Shown here in pieces: positions 17,611 through 26,544 of a stretch of DNA of 64,000 bases. Under the pieces are notes generated by a model, which saw nothing but the letters and a program-made list of their open reading frames with translations, was not told the origin of the DNA and made no database searches. Position 1 is the stretch's first letter. The number at the start of each line of letters is the position of its first letter. The stretch lies in assembly GCA_963791905.1 (NCBI GenBank), contig CAWBTX010000006.1, forward strand, positions 1-64,000, written 5' to 3'. This stretch comes from Gaiellasilicea sp963791905. Its GTDB lineage: Bacteria; Actinomycetota; Thermoleophilia; Gaiellales; Gaiellaceae. The translations under genes were made by a program, and so were the position numbers.

Positions 17611-17740
17611 ACCAGGCCTCTTCGAGCCTCGCGAAGGGCGCAACCGTGTCCAACCGGCTCACCCGCGGCGCGACGAGGACGAGGCCGACGAGGAAGAGCG
17701 CGATGAGAACGAGCGCGACGATGCCGACGAGTTACGTCAT
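17591..17740 (-). pseudogene. Possible remnant of a one-helix membrane protein
   Basis: From ATG 17740 the minus frame meets TAA at codon 3, then reads LVGIVALVLIALFLVGLVLV, a perfect membrane helix, then a charged tail of about 27 residues (RVSRLDTVAPF...) to a stop at 17591. It overlaps the hydrolase fragment antisense. The DNA is a run of GACGAG-like repeats, so chance cannot be excluded. Confidence 0.22.
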
Positions 17741-18065
17741 GGGTAGTTTTCGGGCTTTCAAAGGCGGCGCCATGTCCTAACCCTTCAAACACACATTGGC
17801 ACGGTGGGGTGTGGACCCGCACGGCGCGCGCCCGGCTGGCAATGGACGCCAATGTCGGCGGTGCTGCGGGCTTCGGCGCGTTCGATGATCCACGCCACCG
17901 AATGAGACTTCCCAAGAACCGTCCTGTGGGCCAGTTGTAGGCAAAGTCGGCATGGACCCGCGGGGATGTCGGTGGACAATCGTGGATCCAAAATGTGCCT
18001 TCTGACCTGCAAGGTTGCTCGAAAGTTGAGCGTGGAGCGGGGCCTGGAATCGTCTGCACGTGTAA

Positions 18066-18109
18066 CTCATAACCCAGAGGTCGCAGGTTCAAATCCTGCC
18101 CCCGCTACC
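18066..18109 (+). repeat. 3' half of an initiator tRNA-fMet: att-site-like scar
   Basis: Bases 18066-18109 read as the anticodon loop (CTCATAA), the 3' anticodon strand CCCAG, the T arm GCAGG-TTCAAAT-CCTGC, and the acceptor end CCCCGCT with discriminator A and CC. This is what I expect for actinobacterial initiator tRNA. The 5' half is missing: the bases before the anticodon loop (TGTAA) do not pair with CCCAG and there is no D arm. Such half-tRNAs are the usual trace of integrative elements that recombine into tRNA 3' ends. No integrase gene is visible nearby. Confidence 0.65.
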
Positions 18110-18600
18110 GGCGAAAGTGCAGGTCAGCGCCCGGTTTCCGTCAGGGAGCCGGGCCCTGATCCGTTCTCAGGTAAGACGCGGATCCAAGACGCGGGTGCTC
18201 CGGGCGGGGATCCGCGTGTCGCGGTTCCGAGGCTCGTGTCGCAGGCCCGAGAAGTCACCCGCGTAGTAGCCGTTGTGCGGGTGGACGCGCCCGGTGTACG
18301 TGCCCGACTCTTGCTCGATGATCCGGGTGGCGGCCATATCGTCCACTTCTTCATGTCCGGGGCTGAGGCTGGTCCTCTGCGGTTCCTTGTGCTGGTTGCA
18401 ACGCTATGGGCGCATCCCCCTCGAGCGCGTCGTCGGAAGGCCTCGTCCTTGCGGGCACCAGCCGACGAGCGGCCGTCCTACTTTGGTAGTACGACGCAGG
18501 CAAGGATCGCCGAAGGGGCTGGTGGACTGCAGCCCCTGTGGCCTCGTAGGAAGGCGGAGGTCATGATGATCGACATCGCCTTGGCTCTCGGGGGCAGACA
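18110..18600. other. Gene-poor region with a 10-bp inverted repeat
   Basis: No convincing gene. ACGCGGATCC (18176-18185) and GGATCCGCGT (18208-18217) form a perfect inverted repeat with 22 bases between. A minus frame near 18170-18356 (EEVDDMAATRIIEQESG...) has protein-like composition but no start or homologue I recognise. Together with the tRNA half this may be the edge of a lost mobile element. Confidence 0.35.
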
Positions 18601-18624
18601 GTGACCATCGAAAGGACAGTCGAC

Positions 18625-19965
18625 GTGACGCAGTACGCCGTGACCGACCCGACCACCGGTGAGCTGCTCCGCAGCTTCCCGACCGACTCCGACGAGCAGG
18701 TGACCGCCGCCGTCGATGCCGCCCAGGCGGCGTACCTGTCGTGGGGCCGCACGAGCTCCGTCGCCGACCGCGCGGCGTTGATCAGGCGCGTCGCCGAGCT
18801 GCACACCGAGCGCCGCGACGAGCTGGCAGCGATCATCAACCGCGAGATGGGCAAGAGCATCGACGACTCCCTCGGCGAGGTCGACTTCAGTGCTGCCATC
18901 TACGGCTTCTACGCCGACAACGCCGAGAAGTTCCTCGCCGACGAGCCGATCGAGCTCATCGAGGGCGAGGGCGAGGCCGTGATCCGCCGTCGCCCGCTCG
19001 GCGTGCTGCTCGGGATCATGCCGTGGAACTACCCCTACTACCAGGTCGCCCGGTTCGCCGGCCCGAACCTCACTCTCGGTAACACCATCGTGCTCAAGCA
19101 CGCCCCGCAGTGCCCCGAGTCGGCTGCGGCGCTGCAGCAGATCTTCCTCGACGCCGGCTACCGCGAGGGGGCCTACGTCAACATCTACGCCAGCAACGAG
19201 CAGATCGAGGACGTCATCGGCCACCCGAGCGTCCAGGGCGTCTCGCTCACCGGCTCCGAGCGCGCCGGCGCCGCCGTGGCCGAGATCGCGGGGCGCAACC
19301 TGAAGAAGGTCGTGCTCGAGCTCGGCGGCTCCGACCCCTTCATCGTGCTCGGCAGCGACGACCTCGACGCGACCGTCGAGGCCGCGGTGGAGGCTCGCAT
19401 GGAGAACACGGGTCAGGCCTGCAACGCCGGCAAGCGGATGATCGTCCACGAGTCGCTGTACGACGACTTCGTCGCCCAGTTCACCGCGAAGATGCTCGCC
19501 ACCCAGCCGGGTGCCCTGTCCTCGGTCGCGGCTGCCGAACGCCTCGAGCAGCAGGTCTCGAACGCCGTCTCCGACGGTGCCAGCCTGGCCGGCTCCGGTC
19601 AGCGCGAAGGCGCCCACTTCCCGCCGGGCGTGCTGACCGGCGTGGGGCGAGACAGCGCGTCGTACCGCGAAGAGCTCTTCGGCCCGGTGGCGATGGTCCT
19701 CAAGGTGAGCGACGAGGCCGAGGCCGTCGAGGTCGCGAACGACACGCCGTACGGCCTGGGTTCGTACGTCTACACCAACGACCCCGAGCAGGCCGCCCGG
19801 GTCGCCGACCAGCTCGATGCCGGCATGGTCTTCGTCAACGGCGTCGGTGCCGAGGGCGCGGAGCTGCCCTTCGGCGGCGTCAAGCGTTCCGGCTTCGGCC
19901 GCGAGCTGGGTCGCTACGGCATCGACGAGTTCGTCAACAAGAAGCTCATCCGCACCGTTCGCTGA
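18625..19965 (+). CDS. NAD(P)-dependent aldehyde dehydrogenase (succinate-semialdehyde type)
   Basis: 446 residues from GTG 18625, chosen because AAAGGAC lies just upstream and the protein then opens MTQYAVTDPTTGE, as in relatives; GTG 18601 is an alternative. Family motifs: MPWNYPYYQVARF, general base Glu232 in LELGGSDPF, catalytic Cys266 in NTGQACNAGKR, and the C-terminal ELPFGGVKRSGFGRELG. The short GABA-pathway class of about 450 residues fits best. It oxidises succinic semialdehyde or a similar aldehyde to the acid in the cytosol. It converges on the next gene with three bases between stops. Confidence 0.93.
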   Translation: MTQYAVTDPTTGELLRSFPTDSDEQVTAAVDAAQAAYLSWGRTSSVADRAALIRRVAELHTERRDELAAIINREMGKSIDDSLGEVDFSAAIYGFYADNAEKFLADEPIELIEGEGEAVIRRRPLGVLLGIMPWNYPYYQVARFAGPNLTLGNTIVLKHAPQCPESAAALQQIFLDAGYREGAYVNIYASNEQIEDVIGHPSVQGVSLTGSERAGAAVAEIAGRNLKKVVLELGGSDPFIVLGSDDLDATVEAAVEARMENTGQACNAGKRMIVHESLYDDFVAQFTAKMLATQPGALSSVAAAERLEQQVSNAVSDGASLAGSGQREGAHFPPGVLTGVGRDSASYREELFGPVAMVLKVSDEAEAVEVANDTPYGLGSYVYTNDPEQAARVADQLDAGMVFVNGVGAEGAELPFGGVKRSGFGRELGRYGIDEFVNKKLIRTVR

Positions 19966-19968
19966 CTC

Positions 19969-20931
19969 TCACGGTCCTCCAGACGATCGCGGGACCACGC
20001 AGGGGGTCGACTCGTAGCTGCGTGCCTCGGCGACGATGCGACGGAGAGCGTCGTCGATCAGGTGCATCTCGGCATCGAGCCTGCGGAACCGGGGGATGAC
20101 GCTCATCTCGAGCCAGGGCCAGCGGTCGTCGTACCGGGTGATCCTCGGCCACGTGTCTGGACGGAGGAGACGCGGCGTTCCGCGGGTGAGCGCGTAGAGG
20201 TAGAACGAGGTGAAGTAGGCGGCCTCGTGCCTCGGCCCGCGCACCTCGAAGCTGGTCACCGCACCGATCGAGACGAGCCGGGCGAACAGGCACGAGAGGC
20301 GGTCGAAGTGCGGCTGCACCAACGCCCGCTGCTCGTGCTCGAGCAGCCGGAGGTTGCCCTCCCAGACGAGGTCCTCAGCCGTACGTCGGGCCGCCGCCGA
20401 CGCCGTCCCGTCCGCCAGGATGGGGCGGGCTCGATCGATCGTCTCGAAGCCGTCGAGGACTGCCGTGTAGTCGGGCTCTGCCCCGAGGAGAGCCCGCAGA
20501 TGGTCGATCCCGTCCTCGGCCGTGACGTAGGCGAGGTGCACCCAGAAGATGTCGTTGAAGATCGCGTTGTTCGTCATCCGGATGATGTCGACGTCTTCTG
20601 TCAGCAGCGGTCGCCGTCGACCGAGACTGCGCGGGATGTCCACGTAACCGGTGCGGTCGGCGTCCAGCCGGAACGGGAACAGCGCGAGGCGGACGTGGTG
20701 CGACGCGATGGCGGCCATCCCCGCCCACTTGAGGCATGCGGGCAGGTGGCGATAGATCCAGGCGTAGCGGGACGAGATCCCCACGTTGCGGTGGAAGGCG
20801 CAGCACTGGTCGGCCAGGAGGCCGTCCGCCACCGTCTGCCAACCCTGGACCGTGTCCGGCGCCCCGACCCGGGCGATGAGCTCGCGCGGGTCGGAGATGC
20901 GCACGTCCAGGACGCGGGGGCTCGTTGTCAC
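19969..20931 (-). CDS. Unrecognised conserved-looking protein (320 aa)
   Basis: Intact frame with GTG start at 20931 and only weak ribosome-site character (GGTGAG). The protein is soluble, alpha-helical in appearance, with FHRNVGISSRYAWIYRHLP, RMTNNAIFNDIFWVHLAY and a C-terminal RDRWPWLEMSVIPRFR-like region (actual RYDDRWPWLEMSVIPRFRR). It has no signal peptide or membrane segment. The NNAIFNDIFW stretch is reminiscent of DUF2515-like proteins, but I would not assign it. It converges with the aldehyde dehydrogenase and is followed upstream by the chloroperoxidase-type hydrolase 33 bases away, so the two may be co-transcribed. Confidence 0.7.
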   Translation of the reverse strand: MTTSPRVLDVRISDPRELIARVGAPDTVQGWQTVADGLLADQCCAFHRNVGISSRYAWIYRHLPACLKWAGMAAIASHHVRLALFPFRLDADRTGYVDIPRSLGRRRPLLTEDVDIIRMTNNAIFNDIFWVHLAYVTAEDGIDHLRALLGAEPDYTAVLDGFETIDRARPILADGTASAAARRTAEDLVWEGNLRLLEHEQRALVQPHFDRLSCLFARLVSIGAVTSFEVRGPRHEAAYFTSFYLYALTRGTPRLLRPDTWPRITRYDDRWPWLEMSVIPRFRRLDAEMHLIDDALRRIVAEARSYESTPCVVPRSSGGP

Positions 20932-20964
20932 TGCGGCCGGCTCACCGAGCGCTTCGAGCGCCGT

Positions 20965-21789
20965 TCAGCCCTCGATGAACGCGAGCAGGTCGTCGTTGAT
21001 GGTGTCGGCGTGGGTGGTGCACATGCCGTGGGGGAGGCCCGGGTAGACCTTGAGGGTGCCGTCCTTGAGCAGCTTGACCGACAGCTCGGCCGACGCAGCG
21101 ATCGGGACGACCTGGTCGTCATCGCCGTGCATCACGAGTGTGGGCACGAGCATGCTCTGGAGGTCTTCGGTGAAGTCGGTCTCGGAGAACGCCCTGATGC
21201 CCTCGTAGTGGGCCTTGGCGCTGCCCATCATGCCCTGGCGCCACCAGTTCCAGATGACTCCTTGGGACGCCTCGACTCCGGGCCGGTTGAAGCCGTAGAA
21301 CGGTCCGGAGGCGACGTCGAGGAAGAACTGGGAGCGGGTGGATGCCGTTCCTTCTCGGAAGCCGTCGAACACCTCGAGGGGAGTCCCGTCGGGGTTGGCC
21401 TCGGTCTGCAGCATCAGGGGCGGGACGGCTCCGATCAAGACTGCCTTGGCGACTCGGCCGCTTCCGTGGCGGGCGACGTAGCGGGTGACCTCGCCGCCGC
21501 CGGTTGAGTGTCCGACGTGCACCACATCCTGCAGGTCGAGGTGGTCGACTACCGCAGCCGCGTCGGCGGCGTAGTGGTCCATGTCGTGCCCTTCTGAGAC
21601 CTGGCTGGACCGACCGTGGCCACGGCGATCGTGGGCGACGACGCGGTATCCGCGGTTGACGAAGAACATCAGCTGCGCGTCCCAGTCGTCGGAACTCAGG
21701 GGCCAGCCGTGGTGAAACATGATCGGCTGCCCGGTGCCCCAGTCCTTGTAGAAGATCTCGGTTCCGTCCTTGGTCGTGACTGTGGGCAT
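20965..21789 (-). CDS. Alpha/beta hydrolase, non-heme chloroperoxidase-like
   Basis: 274 residues from ATG 21789 behind GAGGAG. The triad is visible: Ser95 in GHSTGGG, Asp in HGDDDQVVP, His in GLPHGM. HHGWPLSSDDWD, AHDRRGHGRSSQ and FYGFNRPG are hallmarks of cofactor-free haloperoxidase/esterase proteins. Known enzymes of this group are esterases with perhydrolase side activity. It is single-domain, cytosolic, and the frame is intact. The 21790-21986 gap upstream carries no recognised promoter element. Confidence 0.92.
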   Translation of the reverse strand: MPTVTTKDGTEIFYKDWGTGQPIMFHHGWPLSSDDWDAQLMFFVNRGYRVVAHDRRGHGRSSQVSEGHDMDHYAADAAAVVDHLDLQDVVHVGHSTGGGEVTRYVARHGSGRVAKAVLIGAVPPLMLQTEANPDGTPLEVFDGFREGTASTRSQFFLDVASGPFYGFNRPGVEASQGVIWNWWRQGMMGSAKAHYEGIRAFSETDFTEDLQSMLVPTLVMHGDDDQVVPIAASAELSVKLLKDGTLKVYPGLPHGMCTTHADTINDDLLAFIEG

Positions 21790-21986
21790 GGTGCGCTCCT
21801 CTGCTCCCGATCCGATCGGGAAGTGGTTGGAGTCCCTAGCATGGCCCGCTCAGACGGGGTCTGCGCTAGTGAGATGGCTGCCTACTTGCGCCGCAGCGCG
21901 GTGCATGCCTTCCGAGGCGCGATGTGTGAACAGACCTGCCAGATCCGTCGCCTTGCGACCAGCAGCGGCCGCAATGAACGACAGAA

Positions 21987-22955
21987 TCAGTGGAGCGCGA
22001 CCGGCCATTCGGCCGATGCAAAGTGGTGGGTGTCGCGAAGAAAGGTCAACAACGCGCCCTCAGGATCAGTGGCACCACGGACGGACGCGTAGGGCAGCAC
22101 AAACTCCGCCAGGTCGCGGTCGAAGTAGCTTGCTCCAGGCCGCGGGTGTTGCTCACGGAAGCCGACCGGCTCCGGGTAGGCGTACGCGTAGAAGATTCCC
22201 TCGCCCGCCCCACCTGGCCAGTAGCCGCAGCTCGAGACCTCCGCGCTGTATGCCTGCTCCATGACCCAGTCCGGGCAGTGCGGAACGCCTCCCGGATGTC
22301 TGGGTGCGGGGCGGCCAGAGAACCGAGTCACGGCGAGGTCGAATGCACCCCAGAAGAAGTGAACGGGGCTGGCTTTGCCGTCGAACTCTCCGCGGAAGCG
22401 GTTGAACACCCGGTGCGCGGAGACCAGTGAACGCCAGAAGGCGTTCACGGCCATGGCGTCGTACGACGCGTGCCAAGTGTCATCGGGGAACGGGACTGCT
22501 TCGGCGATCTCGGTCGGCATCGGGTTCAGCACCACGTCGACATCGAGCTCGACAAGCTTGCGCAAGTACTCGGCGTGGAAGTCCGCCACGGATCGAGGCG
22601 CCAGCTCGAGTCCTCGTCGCCGGCCGTCCGTAAGGCGAAGCGTCAGTTCGTGGTCGACGAAGTCGAAGACGACCTCCAGCCCGCCGTTCAACCGGACCGG
22701 CATGAGCGAGGTGGTCAGCCCCACTGAGTTCACGTAGAGCGGCACGTTCCACCAGTGGTTCTGCATGGGTGTCAACGCCAGCCGTGTCTTGCCCACGAGC
22801 TGGGTCCACAAGTGGAGCGTGTCGCGGGTGTCTTCCCATTGCGCCACCGGTAGTGCCGGCCACTCCTCGTGAGCGTCGGGGTTGCCGGGTGCGCCAGGAA
22901 CATTGTGGATCCGCCCTTTCGGATTCTTCGTCTTGGTGGCGCGTGGGCTGATCAT
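21987..22955 (-). CDS. DUF5996 family protein
   Basis: 322 residues. WPALPVAQWEDTRDTLHLWTQ and NHWWNVPLYVNSVGLTTS are the signature of DUF5996, a conserved actinobacterial and proteobacterial family of unknown role. The middle contains SPVHFFWGAFDLAVTRFSGR, and the C-terminus GATDPEGALLTFLRDTH. There is no membrane segment. The start overlaps the stop of the ferritin-like gene (22952-22955, ATGA), so the two are translationally coupled. They follow the 24040-24858 hydrolase, which carries the sigma-type promoter, suggesting a three-gene stress operon. Confidence 0.88.
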   Translation of the reverse strand: MISPRATKTKNPKGRIHNVPGAPGNPDAHEEWPALPVAQWEDTRDTLHLWTQLVGKTRLALTPMQNHWWNVPLYVNSVGLTTSLMPVRLNGGLEVVFDFVDHELTLRLTDGRRRGLELAPRSVADFHAEYLRKLVELDVDVVLNPMPTEIAEAVPFPDDTWHASYDAMAVNAFWRSLVSAHRVFNRFRGEFDGKASPVHFFWGAFDLAVTRFSGRPAPRHPGGVPHCPDWVMEQAYSAEVSSCGYWPGGAGEGIFYAYAYPEPVGFREQHPRPGASYFDRDLAEFVLPYASVRGATDPEGALLTFLRDTHHFASAEWPVALH

Positions 22956-24007
22956 GGCTCGACGTACTCGAAGGTGGGTCCGGCTCTGGTCCCCTCGTCA
23001 AGGGGCATCTCCATCAGGGCCAGCGCCTGCGCTTTGAGCATGAACATCGATCCCACTGCCCGGCGCAGCACCTCCGGTGCCCCGTTGAATGCCTCCTCGA
23101 GGAGGTTGAGGAGGGTTACGTACGTTCGGTTGAACTCCTCCTGAGCGACGCGAACCGGGTGGCCGGGCAGATGGGCGGCCAGACGCGGGTTCCGCTGCAT
23201 CGGCCGGACGCCGGCCCGGTCGATGGACACCGGAGTGCCCGTGGGACCGCTCGCCGGGGTGTCGCCGCGCTGGTAGCGCCGCCCGAGGTTCAGCTCCATG
23301 AACCGGTAGAAGTGTCCGACCTCGTCGCGTTCGGGATGGAACATATCGTGGTCGCCGTCCCAGACATCGTGGTGCGCAGCGCCCTCGCCTTGCTCGACGA
23401 TCTCGCCGAGTGCCTGGAGCGCGCTGGCGAGACCGGTGACTGCCACGAGGGTGCCGCCCCCGCGGTAGGCGACCTGGGTGGTGATCTGGCGCGCAGGGTC
23501 GCCGGTGAAGACGTGGTCTTCACCCAGTTCCTCACAGAGGTGTCGAAGTCCGCGCTCGATCGCGTCGTAGAACTGTCCGATGGTCTGGTACCCGTCGCTC
23601 TCGGCGGGTGCGCCGCGGGGTGCGGGGCGCTCGATGCGCAGGAAGAGCTCCAGTGCTTCATCCCCGAAGGGGCCGACGGAGACCTCGAACGACTTGTCCG
23701 CGTGGGGGAGCGTGCTGGGGTATCCCTGCATCAACCGGGCCGGATCGAGGTCGGGCCGTCCGCCGACGGCGTTGAGGAGGTTGGCCGCGAGGGTCAGGTG
23801 GAGCATCTCCTCGACGAACACGCTTATGACGACTTCCTCGGCCGCGGGATTGCGGTCGGCGTCCAGCGAGTAGAGAGCACACAGATACGGAGGAATCGTT
23901 GCGTGCTCGAGCTCGAGAGCCCACTGCAGATGCTCGCAGAGACTCTCCATCGTCTGGACCGGTGCGTGCGACGGGTGCAGCCGGTCGGATCTCGTCTTGG
24001 TCGACAT
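22952..24007 (-). CDS. Ferritin-like protein of the VioB/RebD-type iminodimer-synthase family
   Basis: 351 residues from ATG 24007 (GGAAAGGCAG upstream). The N-terminal ferritin-like four-helix part has candidate iron ligands Glu34 and His35 in LELEHATIPPYLCALYSL and Glu66/Glu67 and His70 in FVEEMLHLTLAANLLNA; a second helical pair carries HFYRFMEL and EEFNRTYVTLLNLLEEAF. The domain is found at the end of VioB/RebD-type enzymes and, alone, in many proteins of unknown function. Iron or diiron binding is inferred. It follows the hydrolase after 32 bases and is coupled to DUF5996. Confidence 0.82.
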   Translation of the reverse strand: MSTKTRSDRLHPSHAPVQTMESLCEHLQWALELEHATIPPYLCALYSLDADRNPAAEEVVISVFVEEMLHLTLAANLLNAVGGRPDLDPARLMQGYPSTLPHADKSFEVSVGPFGDEALELFLRIERPAPRGAPAESDGYQTIGQFYDAIERGLRHLCEELGEDHVFTGDPARQITTQVAYRGGGTLVAVTGLASALQALGEIVEQGEGAAHHDVWDGDHDMFHPERDEVGHFYRFMELNLGRRYQRGDTPASGPTGTPVSIDRAGVRPMQRNPRLAAHLPGHPVRVAQEEFNRTYVTLLNLLEEAFNGAPEVLRRAVGSMFMLKAQALALMEMPLDEGTRAGPTFEYVEP

Positions 24008-24039
24008 CCATCTGCCTTTCCGCGAGGTGAGGTGGCCTG

Positions 24040-24858
24040 TCACGTTCGCGCGTTGCTCATCGCCCACTCGAGCGCGTAGTCGGCCACCTCTTCCCAACCA
24101 GGGAGGCCACAGGTGAAGTGCGGACGATCCGGGAACTCGTAGGTCTCTGTGAGGGCCTCGGAGTGGCGGTACTTCTTGGCGTTCGAACGCTGCACCGCGG
24201 GCGGCATCAGGTGGTCCTTGCCACCCTGGATGAACAGCAGGGGTGCACGCTCGTCCAGGTCGTAGTCGACCCAAGTCTCCTGGTGGCCCGGCTTGAGGTT
24301 CGCCACGAGACCGTAGGCCCAGACCCAGTTGCCGGGCGCCGGGATGTGGAAGCGGTCGTACGCCGCGTCGGACTCCTCCCGGCTCACCGTGTTGGCGAAC
24401 ACGTAGTGGAATTGCTCCTTCGTGTAACCCACGGCGCGGTGCCGGTTGGCCGGGTTCGCGAGAACCGGGAACAGGGACTTGATCTGGGAGGGCGGGTTGA
24501 CGCGCACGCCCTCGGGCGGAGCCGAGTCGATGGTAACTGCAGCAGCGCCCAGCCCGTGGTTGACCAGGATCTGCGTGAAGGTTCCGCCGAAGGAGTGAGC
24601 CATGATGATCGGCGGGCGATCCAGGCTCTCGATCACCTGGGTGAGGTGGTCCACGGTGGCGGGTACGGACGCTTCCGCGATGACCTCGGGCTTCTCGCGC
24701 AGCGCCTCGACCTCGATCTCGAATCCTGGGTAGGACGGCACGACGACCTCATGTCCCTTGGCCCTGTAGTAGGACGCCCATTCATCCCAGCTTCGCGCGG
24801 TCATCCACAGCCCGTGGATCAGCACGATCGGCGGCTTGTTGGTCGTTGGCTCAGTCAT
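24040..24858 (-). CDS. Alpha/beta hydrolase (272 aa), first gene of a sigma-controlled operon
   Basis: ATG 24858 follows CAGGAGAACGTC. The fold shows the oxyanion strand IVLIHGLWMT, nucleophile Ser89 in AHSFGG, an acid in LFIQGGKDHLMPP, and His in RPHFTCGLPGWEEVADYA. The substrate is unknown. A close paralogue is at 55264-56112 (Ser89 in GHSAGG, identical RSNAK and GWEEVADYAL segments). The promoter at 24919-24945 is a perfect copy of the TGTCAC-N15-CCGGTC motif, 60 bases upstream. The gene is followed by the ferritin-like and DUF5996 genes. Confidence 0.92.
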   Translation of the reverse strand: MTEPTTNKPPIVLIHGLWMTARSWDEWASYYRAKGHEVVVPSYPGFEIEVEALREKPEVIAEASVPATVDHLTQVIESLDRPPIIMAHSFGGTFTQILVNHGLGAAAVTIDSAPPEGVRVNPPSQIKSLFPVLANPANRHRAVGYTKEQFHYVFANTVSREESDAAYDRFHIPAPGNWVWAYGLVANLKPGHQETWVDYDLDERAPLLFIQGGKDHLMPPAVQRSNAKKYRHSEALTETYEFPDRPHFTCGLPGWEEVADYALEWAMSNART

Positions 24859-24918
24859 GACGTTCTCCTGTGTTGGGACGGCGGGAGTCCAGAAGCCGGT
24901 GATCGGCTCGTCTGTACA

Positions 24919-24945
24919 GACCGGACCGGGCCCTTCTATGTGACA
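24919..24945 (-). promoter_or_regulatory. ECF-type promoter, TGTCAC-N15-CCGGTC, perfect
   Basis: Minus strand: TGTCAC (24945-24940), 15 bases, CCGGTC (24924-24919), then 60 bases to ATG 24858. The -35 element overlaps the last codons of the universal stress protein gene, so the hydrolase operon has its own promoter inside a same-strand gene row. Confidence 0.8.
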
Positions 24946-25785
24946 CGCGGAGCCGGGTCCGACGGCACCGGCTCGGGGACCATGGCGACGACGCCGCGAA
25001 AACGCTCGAGAACCGAAGTGGAGACCGCGCCGCTGAGGCTGTCGAGAACCGAGTGCCGTGGGTGCCTGCCTACGACGATCATGTCCCAGTGATGGTGCCC
25101 CTCGAGCAATCCCTCGTCGGTGAGCCCGCGGGCGAATCGACGATCGACGTGGACGTCGGGGTACGTCTCGGCGAAGCCGGCCACCGACTCCGCGAGCACC
25201 AGCCGGAGGTCGGCTCCGTAAGCATCTGAGCTCCCCTCGACCGTGTCGTCCGGCACGTCAGAGGCGAACGCTCGTGTGCATCACGGTCAGTGGCAGGGCC
25301 CGGAGCGAAGCCATCCTGAAGGCGAACTCGAGGACTCGCCGGGACTCCGCCGTACCGTCCGCGCCGACGAGCACGCCGGCGTTCCGCCCAGAGGATTGGT
25401 GCCGGGTGACGACCACTGGGCACTCGGCGTGCCTCATGAGCGAGGCGCCGACCGAGCCGAGAACCATGCTGCGCAGGACTCCTCGCCCACGCGAGCCGAG
25501 TACCAGGAGTCTGGCCGCTCGTGACGCCTCGACGAGAAGCTGGCGCGGGCTGGCCTCCCTGACGAAGTCGTCGACCTGCAGCCCCGGCTGCCGTCTGGCC
25601 GCAAAGGCACTCAGAGCTTCGAGGTGCGTTGCTGCCGGTGCATGTGGCGACTCAGCGTGGGCGAGGACGAGACGGCGGCCCTCGAGAGCTGCCTGGTCGG
25701 CTCCCCAGGCGACTGCCTCATCCGAGCTCGCCGCCCCGTCGACGGCGACGACGATCGTGTCTCTGACGGCCTCCTCGACCTGCAT
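24936..25785 (-). pseudogene. Two-domain universal stress protein, one frameshift
   Basis: ATG 25785 follows GGAAGAAGG. The first UspA domain is complete: TIVVAVDGAASSDEAVAWGA at the start and the nucleotide-site pattern LGSRGRGVLRSMVLGSVGASL. The second domain starts GVLVGADGTAESRRVLEF, meets a stop at 25258, and resumes in another frame as DMIVVGRHPRHSVLDSLSGAV. Deleting one base near 25260 restores about 282 residues, the normal tandem Usp length in actinobacteria. The second domain lacks a clear Gly-rich ATP motif. It is last in the NmrA-hydrolase-hydrolase operon, 20 bases after the preceding stop. Confidence 0.8.
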
Positions 25786-25805
25786 GTCAGCCTTCTTCCG
25801 ATCGT

Positions 25806-26528
25806 TCAGGAGCTGCAGTTCCGGATGGCCTCGAGGATCGTCTCGGCGACGAGCTCGGGGCGGGAGACGGCAATCGCGTGCGACGCCGCCGGCACCTCCA
25901 CTGTCCCGCGGGCGTTCGCGCGTTCGGCCATGAAGCGGTGCAGGGCGACCGGGATGTTGAGGTCGAGGTCGCTGAACACGAACCACGACGGCAGCGTCGC
26001 CCAAGCGGGCTTCTCCGTGAGCAGGCCCGCCGACAGCGCGCCTTGCGTCGCCGGGCGCTGGGTGGCGGCCATGATCGCAGCCTGCGCCTCCGGCACATCC
26101 GCGCAGAACTGCTTGCGGAACGTGTCCTGCCGGATCGCGAGCTCGTTGTCCCCGCCGGTCAGCGGGTACGCCGCGAGCGACGCGCCGAGGGTGCTTCCTG
26201 GGTACTTCTTCGACAGGTCCAGCGCAGTCTCGCCGTGGTCCGGAGCGAACCCGCAGACGTATACGAGTCCCACCACCGCCGGGTTGTCGGCGCCCGCCTC
26301 CGTGATCACCATGCCGCCGTAGGAGTGCCCGACCAGGATCACCGGCCCAGGAATGCTGGCGACGACGTCGCGCACGTAGGTGGCGTCGTCGGACAGCGAC
26401 CGGAGTGGGTTGCTCGCAGCAACGACGTGGATGGACCGGTCCAGCAGGCGTTCTACCACCCCGTTCCAGCTCGACGAGTCGGCAAAGGCGCCGTGGACGA
26501 GGACGATGGTGGGGGCATTCGTGTGCAT
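25806..26528 (-). CDS. Alpha/beta hydrolase, salicylate-esterase-like (240 aa)
   Basis: Single-domain hydrolase with IVLVHGAFADSSSW, nucleophile Ser69 in GHSYGG, and AASHAIAVSRPELVAETI at the C-terminus carrying His. The set is typical of the small plant-esterase/EstC-like group in actinobacteria, and the family often sits beside NmrA proteins. It starts 16 bases after the stop of the hormone-sensitive-lipase-like gene in the same operon. A secreted relative (broken frame) is at 29.99-30.85 kb, and a 3' remnant of another is at 56145-56236. Confidence 0.91.
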   Translation of the reverse strand: MHTNAPTIVLVHGAFADSSSWNGVVERLLDRSIHVVAASNPLRSLSDDATYVRDVVASIPGPVILVGHSYGGMVITEAGADNPAVVGLVYVCGFAPDHGETALDLSKKYPGSTLGASLAAYPLTGGDNELAIRQDTFRKQFCADVPEAQAAIMAATQRPATQGALSAGLLTEKPAWATLPSWFVFSDLDLNIPVALHRFMAERANARGTVEVPAASHAIAVSRPELVAETILEAIRNCSS

Positions 26529-26544
26529 GTGGTTCTCCGTTCGT

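Noticed and set aside
18036..18107. A complete 72-base tRNA, since AGCGGGG at 18036 pairs perfectly with CCCCGCT at 18100
   Set aside because: No D stem forms, the 5' anticodon strand TGTAA does not pair with CCCAG, and position 8 is not T. Only the 3' half is tRNA-like.
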